Below, piece after piece: positions 49,834-58,061 of a stretch of 64,000 nt of DNA (its first letter is position 1; the number at the start of each line of letters is the position of its first letter). A program made the position numbers and the translations under genes. The notes beneath the pieces are model-generated. The model had not been told where the DNA came from. It saw only the letters and a program-made list of their open reading frames with translations, and did not search any database. This DNA comes from JANSYL01 sp965229695 (GTDB taxonomy: Bacteria > Pseudomonadota > Alphaproteobacteria > Rhodobacterales > Rhodobacteraceae): assembly GCA_965229695.1 (NCBI GenBank), contig OZ245921.1:2294001-2358000 (forward strand), in the 5' to 3' direction.

Positions 49834-51107
49834 GCGGACTGTCCCTGGGCATCGATTTAGGAACGTCCGGCATCCGCTCGGCGGTGCTGGATCAGGAGGG
49901 GGGCGTGTTGTCCATGGCGCGCGGCGCCTATCCGCCCCAGACCCCAGGCCGGATTGACGCCAATGGCTGGTGGGTTGGCGCGGCCGATTGCCTGCGCGCC
50001 CAGATCGCCGCGTTGAAAGCAAAGGGGATCGATCCAAGGGCGATAGGTCGGATCGGGGTCGATGGCACATCGGGCAGTTTGGTGTTGACCGATGCGGCGC
50101 TGCGCCCAGTGACCCGAGCGCTGATGTATAGTGATGGCGGCTTTGGTGCCGAAGCTGACCAAATCGCGGCGGTTGCGCCCGACCCGCATATCACGCGTGG
50201 CCCCAGCTCGTCCCTGGCGCGCATGTTACGGCTTTGCGCCGAAGATCGCGACGGCGCGGCCAAGCATCTCTTGCATCAGGCCGATTTCATTGCTGCAAAA
50301 TTGATTGGGCGCGGGGGCTATTCCGACCACAACAACACGCTGAAACTGGGCTTCGATCCGGCAAGGGAAACCTGGCCCGATTGGTTTGTAGAACTCGGGG
50401 TCTCCGAGAAGCTGCTCCCTCAGGTCTTTCCCGCGGGCGCGCCAGTGGCCCAGATTGCGCCCGCTGTCGCGCAGGAATTTGGCCTGTCGCCCGAAACTGT
50501 GATCCATGTTGGAACAACCGACAGCATCGCGGCTTTCTTGGCCGCCGCGCCCCTCACGGTCGGCGCTGCGGTGACCTCGCTCGGTACAACGCTTGCGGTC
50601 AAATTGCTCAGTGACCAGCGCATTGATGACCCTGCAATTGGCCTCTATTCGCACCGTGTCGGTGACGCGTGGCTGGTGGGCGGGGCCTCAAACACTGGTG
50701 GCGGTGTCCTGCTGCAATTCTTCACACCGGATGAGCTAACCGCGCTATCGGCCCAAATCGATCCGGCGCGCTCCAGCGACCTAGACTATTACCCGTTGCC
50801 CAAACCGGGCGAACGATTTCCGATCAACGACCCAACCTTGCCCCCAAGGCTCACCCCGCGCCCCGATGACGACGCAGCCTTTCTGCACGGCTTACTCGAA
50901 AGCATCGCCCGGATCGAAGCGCGATGCTACCAAGAGATGGAAGCGCGCGGCGCGCCAAAGCCAGAGGTGCTTTTTTCTGCGGGCGGGGGCTCCAAAAACG
51001 TGACTTGGACGACGATCCGGGAACGTGAGTTGGGAATGACCTGCTATTCTGCGCAACATACCGAGGCCGCTATCGGTATCGCCCAACTGGTATGGTTAAA
51101 CTCATGA
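49830..51107 (+). CDS. FGGY-family carbohydrate kinase
   Basis: A 425-residue sugar kinase, shorter than the 503-residue FGGY kinase at 6075 and not its duplicate. The N-terminal loop is LGIDLGTSGIRSAVLDQEG, IGVDGTSGSLVLTD is near residue 75, and the second domain has SAGGGSKNVTWTTI. The ATG overlaps the aldolase stop as ATGA. Shortening is mainly in the linker between the two domains. The last gene of the plus operon, it supplies the phosphate for the aldolase. Confidence 0.9.
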   Translation: MSGLSLGIDLGTSGIRSAVLDQEGGVLSMARGAYPPQTPGRIDANGWWVGAADCLRAQIAALKAKGIDPRAIGRIGVDGTSGSLVLTDAALRPVTRALMYSDGGFGAEADQIAAVAPDPHITRGPSSSLARMLRLCAEDRDGAAKHLLHQADFIAAKLIGRGGYSDHNNTLKLGFDPARETWPDWFVELGVSEKLLPQVFPAGAPVAQIAPAVAQEFGLSPETVIHVGTTDSIAAFLAAAPLTVGAAVTSLGTTLAVKLLSDQRIDDPAIGLYSHRVGDAWLVGGASNTGGGVLLQFFTPDELTALSAQIDPARSSDLDYYPLPKPGERFPINDPTLPPRLTPRPDDDAAFLHGLLESIARIEARCYQEMEARGAPKPEVLFSAGGGSKNVTWTTIRERELGMTCYSAQHTEAAIGIAQLVWLNS

Positions 51108-51378
51108 ACAGTTGCCCGATAACAACCGGCGAACTTGGAAAAAGCTAGTCTGCGGCATTCTTGAACCGCTCCGCACTCGTCAAAGCGGAAGATCGTGGTA
51201 GGTGGCCATCGATATCTACTTTGGGTTGCAGCGTTGCAGCACTACAGAGCATCATCGAACGTCCGCTAAGGGCCTCAAGTGAACAACGGCAGGGCACCAA
51301 ATGGGCAAGATGCTGCGTTGTGCCCTAGGACCTGAAGCAGCCCAGAGCTACGATTGCTGCGCGGTGCACCAATGGCTG

Positions 51379-51672
51379 CTATTTTGGAATGAACTCCAGC
51401 CAACCTGCCGAACCAGCAACAAACAAAAACCCAAGAAACAGCGCCAATGCGATGGCCCAATGGATGAGCGTCTTCCGCCGCTTTCCTTCCTTGGGGAACC
51501 AATTGAACTTTCGCAACCAGCCCAGAATTAAATCCGAGAGCATGAGTACGAACATGAAATGGCGAAAAAAATAGTAAAAGAACAACACTCCGAGCACAAC
51601 GGCGGCGACTGTGTTGGTCGGAGCAATTTCCCAACTTTTTCCATTGGCCGAAGTGGTTATCGTGCTTTCCAT
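51379..51672 (-). CDS. Small membrane protein, unknown function (97 aa)
   Basis: A 97-residue protein with two clear hydrophobic segments (about residues 22-45 and 72-90) separated by a basic loop, GWLRKFNWFPKEGKRRKTL. AAGGAAAAG precedes the ATG at suitable distance. I do not recognise a family. It is isolated: 270 bases from the FGGY gene and 320 from a TetR relic, both gaps without other genes. Confidence 0.65.
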   Translation of the reverse strand: MESTITTSANGKSWEIAPTNTVAAVVLGVLFFYYFFRHFMFVLMLSDLILGWLRKFNWFPKEGKRRKTLIHWAIALALFLGFLFVAGSAGWLEFIPK

Positions 51673-51992
51673 CTTTTCCTTGCCGTTTTGGTCGCGTCAC
51701 TGCTTAATCAAAAACGACGTGAGGGCAAGCGGCTAACAAAGTCAGGTGTTTGGAAGCGGCCGTTTGTCCTGTTTCAGTGGATGTCCGCTCCGTCCGCTTT
51801 TCAGTCATCAAGATGAGCGAACTCACACAAGTGCGGACAATGTTCGCTATGCGGGCTGCGACCGCAGCATCTTGACCGATCGGTGAATGGCAGGGATGGG
51901 CCGCGCGCATAACTGCGAAGAAAAACACTTCCGATGATGAAGTTTCTCTCTCGAATCAGACTTTAAGCAGGTATTTGCAATTCCTTTCAGGG

Positions 51993-52172
51993 CTAGTTTC
52001 GACGCATCCTGGCGAGTGCGGTCCGCTCTGAGAAACGGATAAGCTCCCCAGCTTCCAGATCCTCTATCATTTTCAGGCTGACAAGACCGTGCATTGTTGC
52101 CCACAGCATCTGTGCGGCGTAACCCAATTCAACTGCATCTGTGCGTCGATCAGCCAGAAAAGACCAGAAATG
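51993..52172 (-). pseudogene. TetR-family regulator, C-terminal relic
   Basis: Translating the minus strand gives 59 codons before TAG, including YAAQMLWATMHGLVSLKM and LIRFSERTALARM, which are typical of the ligand-binding C-terminal domain of TetR proteins. An in-frame TGA lies directly upstream (52173-52175), and no HTH is found further on. The gene has lost its DNA-binding half, so this is a decayed remnant. Confidence 0.7.
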
Positions 52173-52557
52173 TCACCACTCTGTTTTCCAGCGGTGAATT
52201 ATGCGCCTGAGTCGAAATCAATGAGTCCTGACCCTAGAAGCGACACCATGCCAAACTAAAAAAAGGCCGAGCGCGCCCCCCACACCCATCAATCGCGTCG
52301 GCGGCTTAACGGCCATGGCTCTCGATCGCACGATGCTGCGCGGCGCGCCAAGCGGCTCGTCAAAATCTTTCAACGCATTTGCGCCCTTGGTTCGGGCGGC
52401 TTCAACGGGGTGGGTCATTTGTGCACCCACCCCTCACACGCCCGTGACCAAAGCCCAGCCATTGCGGCCACGCCCATGTGATCCGGACCCCGCGCATCCG
52501 AGGCCCGAATGCGCTATGACGCCGTTCATACCGCATCCGAAACAAGGGACAGCCTTC
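52173..52557. other. Non-coding stretch
   Basis: About 385 bases without a supported gene. The plus-strand frame that runs into the next gene from 52315 has proline/arginine-rich, non-conserved translation and no ribosome binding site. Nothing else stands out. Confidence 0.45.
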
Positions 52558-52920
52558 ATGGACACCTCCCGCAATATTGCTGCGATTATGGGGCCGACGA
52601 TCATGGCGGCCTCGGGCTTTGAGACGCTGAACTTTCATATTTGGGAGGGGATTCACCCCACCACCACCTTCAACAATGGCACGCTCTGGTTCATTGGCGG
52701 GATTGCGGTGGTGTGGTTTCACAACCTTTGGGTGCGGGATTGGCGCGTGGTTGTGACGCTGCTGGGCTGGATGTCGGTTTTGGCCGGGGCGTTTCGGATG
52801 GCGTTTCCCGATGGGCCGCAGGCGGAGCGGTCGCTGGCCACATTCGTTGTGATTGGGGCGCTGTTTCTGGCCGCAGCGTTTATTTCCTGGAAAGCCTATG
52901 GCGCCAAGTGGTCGGGATAG
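52558..52920 (+). CDS. Small integral membrane protein, unknown function (120 aa)
   Basis: A 120-residue protein with three to four hydrophobic segments (about residues 7-25, 42-60, 65-82 and 95-112). It begins MDTSRNIAAIMGPTIMAA. AAGGGA lies upstream of the ATG at 52558, and longer frames look non-coding. No catalytic motif is visible and I do not assign a function. A bidirectional terminator follows 30 bases after the stop. Confidence 0.75.
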   Translation: MDTSRNIAAIMGPTIMAASGFETLNFHIWEGIHPTTTFNNGTLWFIGGIAVVWFHNLWVRDWRVVVTLLGWMSVLAGAFRMAFPDGPQAERSLATFVVIGALFLAAAFISWKAYGAKWSG

Positions 52921-52950
52921 GCGGCGCGAACGCCTGCATCACCCAACGAA

Positions 52951-52981
52951 AAACGCGCCGGGCCGTCGACCCGGCGCGTTT
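52951..52981. terminator. Bidirectional intrinsic terminator
   Basis: AAACGCGCCGGG (52951-52962) and CCCGGCGCGTTT (52970-52981) form a perfect 12-bp stem with a 7-base loop. It lies between two convergent genes (small membrane protein and YHS protein) and has T-rich ends on both strands, so it can serve both. Confidence 0.85.
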
Positions 52982-53001
52982 CGTGACATGTTGCGCGTGG
53001 C

Positions 53002-53523
53002 TTAGTTCGTCACCGGCGCGGAGGAGGAGTATTGCGGGATGGTCCGGGTTGAGGCGGGATCCTGCTCGATCGACACCCAATTGGTTTCGGAGGCCGAGAT
53101 GTTGCCGGGGATATCCTCTTCCCAGAAACCGACCACATTGGGCGTGATGTTCAGGTAAAGAACGTCATCGACGATGCGCCAGAGGTTCGGGTTGCCGGGC
53201 ACCTTGCCGCCCTGGGCCACGCCATAGGCACAGTGGCCGTCATAGGCGGGTGCATAATATTCGGGGTTGGTCAGGAACAGGTCGCGGTTTTCTTCGGTCG
53301 CGAAGGCAAAGGTGGCACCGTTCCAATCGGCGGTGATATCAGCGCGGCCGGGCACAGCTTCGGGCTGCGCCTCGCCCACAGGGGCTTGGGTCAGCGAGCG
53401 ATAGGCCACCACATCAAAGCCCGAAACGGCAAAGCCGGTTTCATCCAGGTATTGATCGCCAGCAAAGGCGGTGGCGGCGGTGGTGACGGCCAATGCGGCG
53501 GCCAGGGCAAGGGGTTTGAACAT
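53002..53523 (-). CDS. YHS-domain periplasmic protein
   Basis: A 173-residue exported protein. The signal peptide MFKPLALAAALAVTTAATAFA ends before GDQYLDETG. The YHS-type domain follows, with VSGFDVVAYRSL, FATEENRDLFLTNPEYYAPAY and the cysteine in DGHCAYGVAQGGKVPG. YHS modules are thought to bind metal or act in metal handling. The ATG at 53523 starts the signal peptide; an upstream frame adds nothing conserved. Confidence 0.85.
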   Translation of the reverse strand: MFKPLALAAALAVTTAATAFAGDQYLDETGFAVSGFDVVAYRSLTQAPVGEAQPEAVPGRADITADWNGATFAFATEENRDLFLTNPEYYAPAYDGHCAYGVAQGGKVPGNPNLWRIVDDVLYLNITPNVVGFWEEDIPGNISASETNWVSIEQDPASTRTIPQYSSSAPVTN

Positions 53524-53664
53524 GGGGCAAGTCCTTGGACAGGTCAGAGGGATGAGCACACGCAAGCAGCGCGTTGGACGGACCCTGCACCAGGACAGGC
53601 GGGTTTGCCGACCCCCCCTCCCGTTCTTGTGAAAAAAGCGGAATTTGCGTGATCGGCGCGTGAG

Positions 53665-54126
53665 CTATTTGCCGATATCGCCCATCCAGATTTTGCGGGT
53701 CGCGGGCTGGGTCTGAAAATCGCGCATCATGTCGATGGTGGCGGCGTGGGGGATGACGCGGACATCGACGCCCGCCTCGCGCAGGCGGGGTTCGCCGGGG
53801 TCGAAATCAGCCACATTTTCGGTGTCCATGATGATCACGGTTGAGATGCGGAACAGCAGGATCGCGCCGGTGCACATTTGGCAGGGGCTGAGCGTCGTGA
53901 AGAGTGTGGCGCGCGACAGATCAAAGCTTTGGCCCGCGCGTTCGATGCAGTCGGTTTCGCCATGCAGCACATTGCTGCCCGATTGCACGCGGCGGTTATG
54001 GCCGACCGAGATGATGGCCCCATCCAGCATCAGCGCCGCGCCGACGGGGATGCCGCCTTCGCCCAGGCTTTTGACGGCTTGCATATGGGCGGCTTCGATC
54101 CCGATCTTGAGTGTCGCGTCATCCAT
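53665..54126 (-). CDS. Cytosine/nucleoside deaminase, yeast Fcy1-like
   Basis: A 153-residue zinc deaminase. The catalytic motifs are HGETD (His55, Glu57) and PCQMC (Cys82, Cys85). The order VLHGETDCIERAG, TLFTTLSPCQMCTGAILLF and the C-terminal W-x-GDIG closely follow yeast cytosine deaminase rather than tRNA or guanine deaminases. It probably converts cytosine or a related base to its keto form in pyrimidine salvage. The ATG at 54126 begins the domain. The divergent/tandem neighbour upstream is an Lrp-type regulator. Confidence 0.87.
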   Translation of the reverse strand: MDDATLKIGIEAAHMQAVKSLGEGGIPVGAALMLDGAIISVGHNRRVQSGSNVLHGETDCIERAGQSFDLSRATLFTTLSPCQMCTGAILLFRISTVIIMDTENVADFDPGEPRLREAGVDVRVIPHAATIDMMRDFQTQPATRKIWMGDIGK

Positions 54127-54192
54127 GGTTTTGTCCTTTTGCGCACCCCCAGGCCCGACCCTAGGACGGCACAAATGTGCTGGCAATCGGGG

Positions 54193-54657
54193 TCAGTCCA
54201 TGGCGGTGGAGGCCAGAGGGTCACGGCCCACCATTTGCCGAAGGGAAAAGCTGCTGCGTGTGGCGCGGATGCCGGGGATGTGGACCAGGTGATCTTCGAG
54301 AAACCGGTCAAAGGCGCGCAGATCCGGGGCCACGACCTTGAGCAGAATATCGCGCGTGCCGGTCATCAGATGGCATTCGACAATTTCGTCAAAGCGGCGG
54401 ATGGCGGTTTCGAAATTGCGCAGGGTGTCGTGGGATTGGCGTTCCAACTCGACAAAGATGAAGACGGTCAGCGGCAAGCCCAGCTTGGTTTGATCCACGC
54501 GGGCGGTGTAGCCGGTGATGACCCCTTCCGCCTCTAACCGGGCAAGGCGGCGGGTGCAGGGGGTTGGGGTCAGGCCAACGGCCTCGGCCAGGTCGGTGAT
54601 CGACAGGCGGGCATTGGCCTGAAGCTCGGTGATAATCTGGCGATCGATGCGATCCAT
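54193..54657 (-). CDS. Lrp/AsnC-family regulator
   Basis: A 154-residue regulator with the AsnC HTH (LSITDLAEAVGLTPTPCTRRL, about residues 18-38) and a RAM effector domain (VIGYTARVDQ, LMTGTRDILLKVV). It is divergent from an amino acid dehydrogenase gene, a typical BkdR/LdhR-like arrangement in which the regulator senses a branched-chain or aromatic amino acid. The nested palindrome at 54664-54695 just upstream of its start is the likely operator. Confidence 0.92.
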   Translation of the reverse strand: MDRIDRQIITELQANARLSITDLAEAVGLTPTPCTRRLARLEAEGVITGYTARVDQTKLGLPLTVFIFVELERQSHDTLRNFETAIRRFDEIVECHLMTGTRDILLKVVAPDLRAFDRFLEDHLVHIPGIRATRSSFSLRQMVGRDPLASTAMD

Positions 54658-54663
54658 GGTGAA

Positions 54664-54695
54664 TTTCTCTATTCAGATGCTGATTGTTAGAGAAA
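54664..54695. promoter_or_regulatory. Nested palindrome, candidate Lrp operator
   Basis: TTTCTCTA (54664-54671) and TAGAGAAA (54688-54695) are perfect inverted repeats; inside them TCAG-ATG-CTGA (54673-54683) is a second dyad. The site is 6 bases upstream of the Lrp start and about 100 bases upstream of the dehydrogenase start, suited to autoregulation and control of both genes. Confidence 0.65.
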
Positions 54696-54791
54696 TAGCG
54701 CATTCAAGGGGTGGTTGGCGATAGGTATTTGGTGAAACGCCCTGCCGGTTCCGGGCTAGCCTGGATCAAAGCCAATCGGAGGATACGGCCC

Positions 54792-55844
54792 ATGAAACTG
54801 ACACCCCTTGCGCAGCCCAGCCATGAAAAAGTCTTGCGGGTTGATGACCCGGCCAGCGGTTTGACGGGGTTCATTGCGATCCATTCCACGGCGCTTGGCC
54901 CGGCGGCGGGTGGGTTGCGGATGCGCAGTTATGCCAGTGAGGCGGATGCGTTGGAGGATGTGCTGCGCCTGAGCCGGGGGATGAGTTTCAAGAATGCCGC
55001 CGCCGATCTGCCGCTAGGCGGGGGGAAGGCGGTGATCCTGGGCGATCCGGCGCGTAAGACGCCCGAGATGTTGCGCGCCATGGGGCGGGCCATTGAAACC
55101 CTGGGCGGGCAATACTGGACAGCAGAGGATATGGGCATGAGCCCCGCGGATATGGCCGTGATCCGAGGTGAAACGGCTTATGTCGCGGGTTTGGCGGATG
55201 GGCCACATGCCTCGGGCGATCCGTCGCCTGTGACCGCGCGGGGCATCTTCTACGCGATCCGTCGGACCGCGCAGACGCTGTGGGGCGCGCCGGTGCTGCC
55301 CGGTCGCCGCGTTGCGATCCAGGGCCTGGGGCATGTGGGCTGGCATTTGGCCAAGTTTCTGCGCGCAGCGGGGGCTGAGCTGATTGTGGCCGACCGTGAC
55401 CCCGAACTGGCCGCGCGGGCGGTGCAGAGCTTTGGCGCGATTGCGGTTCCGGCGGAGGATATCTTGGAGGTGGAGGCCGATATTCTGGCCCCTTGCGCGA
55501 TTGGGGGTATCCTGAATGCAGCGACCATCCCCGGCCTGAACGTGTCGGCGGTGTGTGGCGGGGCCAATAACCAATTGGCCCACCCCGAAGATGGGGATGC
55601 GCTGCGCGCGCGCGGCATTCTTTATGCGCCGGATTACGTGGTGAATGCGGGCGGCATTGTGAACGTGGCGACCGAAATCCTGCGCATCGCGGATCGGGAT
55701 GGCTTTGTGTCGGACAAGCTGCATGCCTTGGATGGCAGCCTGGCTGAGATTTTTGCCCGCGCGGCTGAGGCCGGGGTCGGCCCGCACCAAGTGGCCGATG
55801 CGGCGATGGGTGCCCGGCTGACTGGTCAACCACAGGCGGCCTGA
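54792..55844 (+). CDS. Leu/Phe/Val-type amino acid dehydrogenase
   Basis: A 350-residue Glu/Leu/Phe/Val dehydrogenase. The catalytic lysines are Lys67 (MSFKNAAADLP) and Lys79 (PLGGGKAVI); the NAD motif is IQGLGHVGWHLA, and CGGANNQLAH and YVVNAGGIVNVA are conserved. It deaminates a hydrophobic amino acid to its 2-oxo acid with NAD. GGAGG sits 10 bases before the ATG at 54792, which decides the start over 54711. It is divergent from the Lrp gene. Confidence 0.93.
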   Translation: MKLTPLAQPSHEKVLRVDDPASGLTGFIAIHSTALGPAAGGLRMRSYASEADALEDVLRLSRGMSFKNAAADLPLGGGKAVILGDPARKTPEMLRAMGRAIETLGGQYWTAEDMGMSPADMAVIRGETAYVAGLADGPHASGDPSPVTARGIFYAIRRTAQTLWGAPVLPGRRVAIQGLGHVGWHLAKFLRAAGAELIVADRDPELAARAVQSFGAIAVPAEDILEVEADILAPCAIGGILNAATIPGLNVSAVCGGANNQLAHPEDGDALRARGILYAPDYVVNAGGIVNVATEILRIADRDGFVSDKLHALDGSLAEIFARAAEAGVGPHQVADAAMGARLTGQPQAA

Positions 55845-55897
55845 ACGCGCGATTATTGATCGAACGGTGCTGATCTGGCATCTTATACGTCAAGGCG

Positions 55898-55916
55898 CGG
55901 GCGGAAGACCCGCCCG
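55898..55916 (+). terminator. Hairpin after the amino acid dehydrogenase gene
   Basis: CGGGCGG (55898-55904) and CCGCCCG (55910-55916) form a 7-bp GC stem with a 5-base loop, 54 bases after the stop. There is no T run, so termination efficiency is doubtful; it may separate the dehydrogenase from the small exported protein. Confidence 0.45.
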
Positions 55917-55942
55917 TCCCTGATGTGTTGAGGCACCAGCAA

Positions 55943-56242
55943 ATGAAACACTTGATGATCTTGGCGGTCGTCATGACCGTGATCCCCTATCCGGCCAGCG
56001 CCAATCAGATAGAGCGCGCCTGCAACCAATCGCCCCGATCAGACGCGACGCGCAGCCTGTGTGCCTGTATTGGCAATGTCGCGGATATGACCCTGTCGCG
56101 CAGTCAGATGCGTGAAGGGGCGCGGTTCTTTTCCGATCCGCAGCGGGCGCAGGATGTGCGCATGTCGGACCGCCGCTCGGACGAGCAGATGTGGCAGGCC
56201 TGGCGCAATTTCGGCGAAACGGCCGAGCAGCTTTGCGGCTAG
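55943..56242 (+). CDS. Small exported protein, unknown function
   Basis: A 99-residue protein with signal peptide MKHLMILAVVMTVIPYPASA. The mature part has three cysteines (ERACNQSP, LCACIGNVAD) and an arginine-rich helical end. Homologues are common in Rhodobacterales and are sometimes labelled arginine transporter, for which I see no support. Its stop overlaps the convergent phosphatase stop by 4 bases. Confidence 0.75.
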   Translation: MKHLMILAVVMTVIPYPASANQIERACNQSPRSDATRSLCACIGNVADMTLSRSQMREGARFFSDPQRAQDVRMSDRRSDEQMWQAWRNFGETAEQLCG

Positions 56243-56673
56243 TCTAGCGTATCGGCCCAAGCCCGCGCTGCGCGTTCGATCAGGTCGAGCGCGCCTTCGA
56301 AATCGCGCGTATAATAGGGGTCGGGCACATCGCCACCGCCAACCGGATCGAGAAACAGGCGCAGATCGGCCCCGGTTTCGGGCCGGATCGCGGCCAGGTC
56401 GGCCAGGTTTTGGCTGTCCATCGCCAGGATCAAATCGAAATGGTGAAAATCTTGGGCCGACACCTGGCGCGCCCGCTGCGCCGATAGATCGTATCCCCGC
56501 GCCAAAGCCGCCTTTTGCGCCGGCCCATAGGGCGGATCACCCACGTGCCAATTGCCGGTGCCCGCGCTGTCGACCTGGGCCCGGGGCAGGGCGGCTTGCA
56601 ACACAGCCTCCGCCGTGGGGGAGCGGCAAATATTTCCTAGACAGACGCAGAGGATACGGGTGGGGTGGGCCAT
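56239..56673 (-). CDS. Low-molecular-weight protein-tyrosine phosphatase
   Basis: A 144-residue phosphatase. The P-loop CLGNICRSP (Cys11, Arg17) is at the N-terminus and the general-acid Asp is in VPDPYYTRD. It dephosphorylates tyrosine in proteins or small phosphates. The ATG at 56673 precedes the domain directly; the frame upstream of it is non-conserved. It is divergent from an exported protein gene, with the two regions separated by only about 25 bases. Confidence 0.92.
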   Translation of the reverse strand: MAHPTRILCVCLGNICRSPTAEAVLQAALPRAQVDSAGTGNWHVGDPPYGPAQKAALARGYDLSAQRARQVSAQDFHHFDLILAMDSQNLADLAAIRPETGADLRLFLDPVGGGDVPDPYYTRDFEGALDLIERAARAWADTLD

Positions 56674-56698
56674 GACCGCCCTTTCAGAGGTTTTCGTG

Positions 56699-57247
56699 AT
56701 GTACCGCGTTCTGATGTGCCTGATCCTGATGCTGCTGCCAAGCCTGGTGGCGGCAGAGGGGTTTGAGGAAGGCGAACAAGCGCTTTTCCCCTTGCCAGAC
56801 GGGTTTGAATTGGGCCACGCGGCGGAGGACGCCAATGGGCTGATGCAGGAGTTTGTGCCCGCGGGTGAAAGCGTTGAGACCTGGTCGCAAATGCTAACCT
56901 TCCGCCTGTTCCGCAACCTGCAAGGCGGGGATGCGACGGCGTTTCACGGGCAATTGGTTCAGTATGTGCTGGATGGCTGTGACGGGGCCTATACCCATGT
57001 TGTTGCCGAGGGGGAGGAGGTTGGCACCCCGTTCCATGTGATCCTGGTGGGCTGCCCGCTAAGCCCGGTCACCGGGGGCGAGGAATGGTTCCTGTCCAAA
57101 GCCATGGCGGGCCGAGATGCGCTCTATCTGGTGCAGGGTGCGTGGCGGGGGGAGGCGACCGCGGAACTGGTGCAATACTGGGCCGCCTTCCTGTCGCGCG
57201 TCACGGTTTGTGACACGCGCCGGGCTGATGCGCCCTGTCCGGGATAG
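56699..57247 (+). CDS. Exported protein, unknown function (182 aa)
   Basis: A 182-residue protein with signal peptide MYRVLMCLILMLLPSLVAA and likely cleavage before EGFEEG. Two pairs of cysteines (LDGCDGAY, LVGCPLS; VCDTR, APCPG) suggest disulfides in the periplasm. An ATG at 56672 is also possible but overlaps the divergent phosphatase start codon. No known catalytic motif is seen. It ends 10 bases before the sirtuin gene and may be co-transcribed with it. Confidence 0.78.
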   Translation: MYRVLMCLILMLLPSLVAAEGFEEGEQALFPLPDGFELGHAAEDANGLMQEFVPAGESVETWSQMLTFRLFRNLQGGDATAFHGQLVQYVLDGCDGAYTHVVAEGEEVGTPFHVILVGCPLSPVTGGEEWFLSKAMAGRDALYLVQGAWRGEATAELVQYWAAFLSRVTVCDTRRADAPCPG

Positions 57248-57257
57248 GGGGCCTGTG

Positions 57258-57947
57258 ATGCGCAAGATTGTGATCCTGACCGGAGCCGGGATTTCCGCCG
57301 AAAGCGGGTTGGGCACCTTTCGTGATGTGGATGGGTTATGGACCCAATATGATTTGAACGAGGTCGCCACGCCCGAGGGCTTCGCACGCAATCCCAAGCT
57401 GGTGCAGGATTTCTACAATGCCCGCCGCGCCAATGCGTTGGAGGCGCAGCCGAATGCCGCCCATGCGGCTTTGGCCAAGCTTTGCAGCGCCTTTCCGCAA
57501 TCGGTGACCCTGGTCACGCAAAACATCGACGATCTGCATGGTCGCGCCGGGGCCACGGGCGTGATCCATATGCATGGCGAGGTGATGCGCGCCCTTTGCG
57601 CCAGTTGCGATCACCGTTGGGATGCGCCGCGCGCCATGGCTGTGGCGGATCGCTGCCCGGCCTGCGGTCAGGCCACAACCAGGCCCGATATCGTCTGGTT
57701 TGGGGAAATGCCCTATCACATGGATCAGATCTATGCCGCGCTGTTGGAGGCGGATCTGTTTGTCGCCATCGGCACCTCGGGCGAGGTTTATCCAGCCGCA
57801 GGGTTCGTCGCCGAGGCCAAACAAGCGGGCGCTGAAACGCTCGAGATCAATTTAGAACCAACCCCAGGGTTCGGGCGGTTTGATCGCGTGATCGAAGGCC
57901 CGGCAAGCCAAACCGTTCCGGCCTGGGTGGCAGAGATCATGGGTTGA
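57258..57947 (+). CDS. cobB: Sirtuin (Sir2/CobB), class III desuccinylase-like
   Basis: A 229-residue NAD-dependent protein deacylase. The NAD motif is TGAGISAESGLGTFR, TQNIDDLH follows, the catalytic His106 lies in IHMHGE, and zinc cysteines are Cys114/117 and 133/136. Tyr53 and Arg56 in FYNARR match the pair that makes class III sirtuins act on succinyl and malonyl lysine. The ATG at 57258 begins the fold; the upstream frame lies in the preceding gene. A strong convergent terminator follows. Confidence 0.93.
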   Translation: MRKIVILTGAGISAESGLGTFRDVDGLWTQYDLNEVATPEGFARNPKLVQDFYNARRANALEAQPNAAHAALAKLCSAFPQSVTLVTQNIDDLHGRAGATGVIHMHGEVMRALCASCDHRWDAPRAMAVADRCPACGQATTRPDIVWFGEMPYHMDQIYAALLEADLFVAIGTSGEVYPAAGFVAEAKQAGAETLEINLEPTPGFGRFDRVIEGPASQTVPAWVAEIMG

Positions 57948-57960
57948 AAGCCGCCCATGA

Positions 57961-57996
57961 CACGGCGCGCCCTGGGAACAAAAATGGCGCGCCGTG
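57961..57996. terminator. Convergent terminator between sirtuin and PCuAC genes
   Basis: CACGGCGCGCC (57961-57971) and GGCGCGCCGTG (57986-57996) form a perfect 11-bp stem with a 14-base loop, 14 bases after the sirtuin stop and 65 before the PCuAC stop on the other strand. No long T run is present. Confidence 0.7.
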
Positions 57997-58061
57997 GGGC
58001 CACCCGCGCGTGGCGGGCGGCCATGGCCGGGCGGGGACGATCTCACCCGGCCAATCGCGCT

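Noticed and set aside
51704..52104. Two minus-strand frames around the TetR relic
   Set aside because: Different frame from the TetR remnant and no conserved residues.
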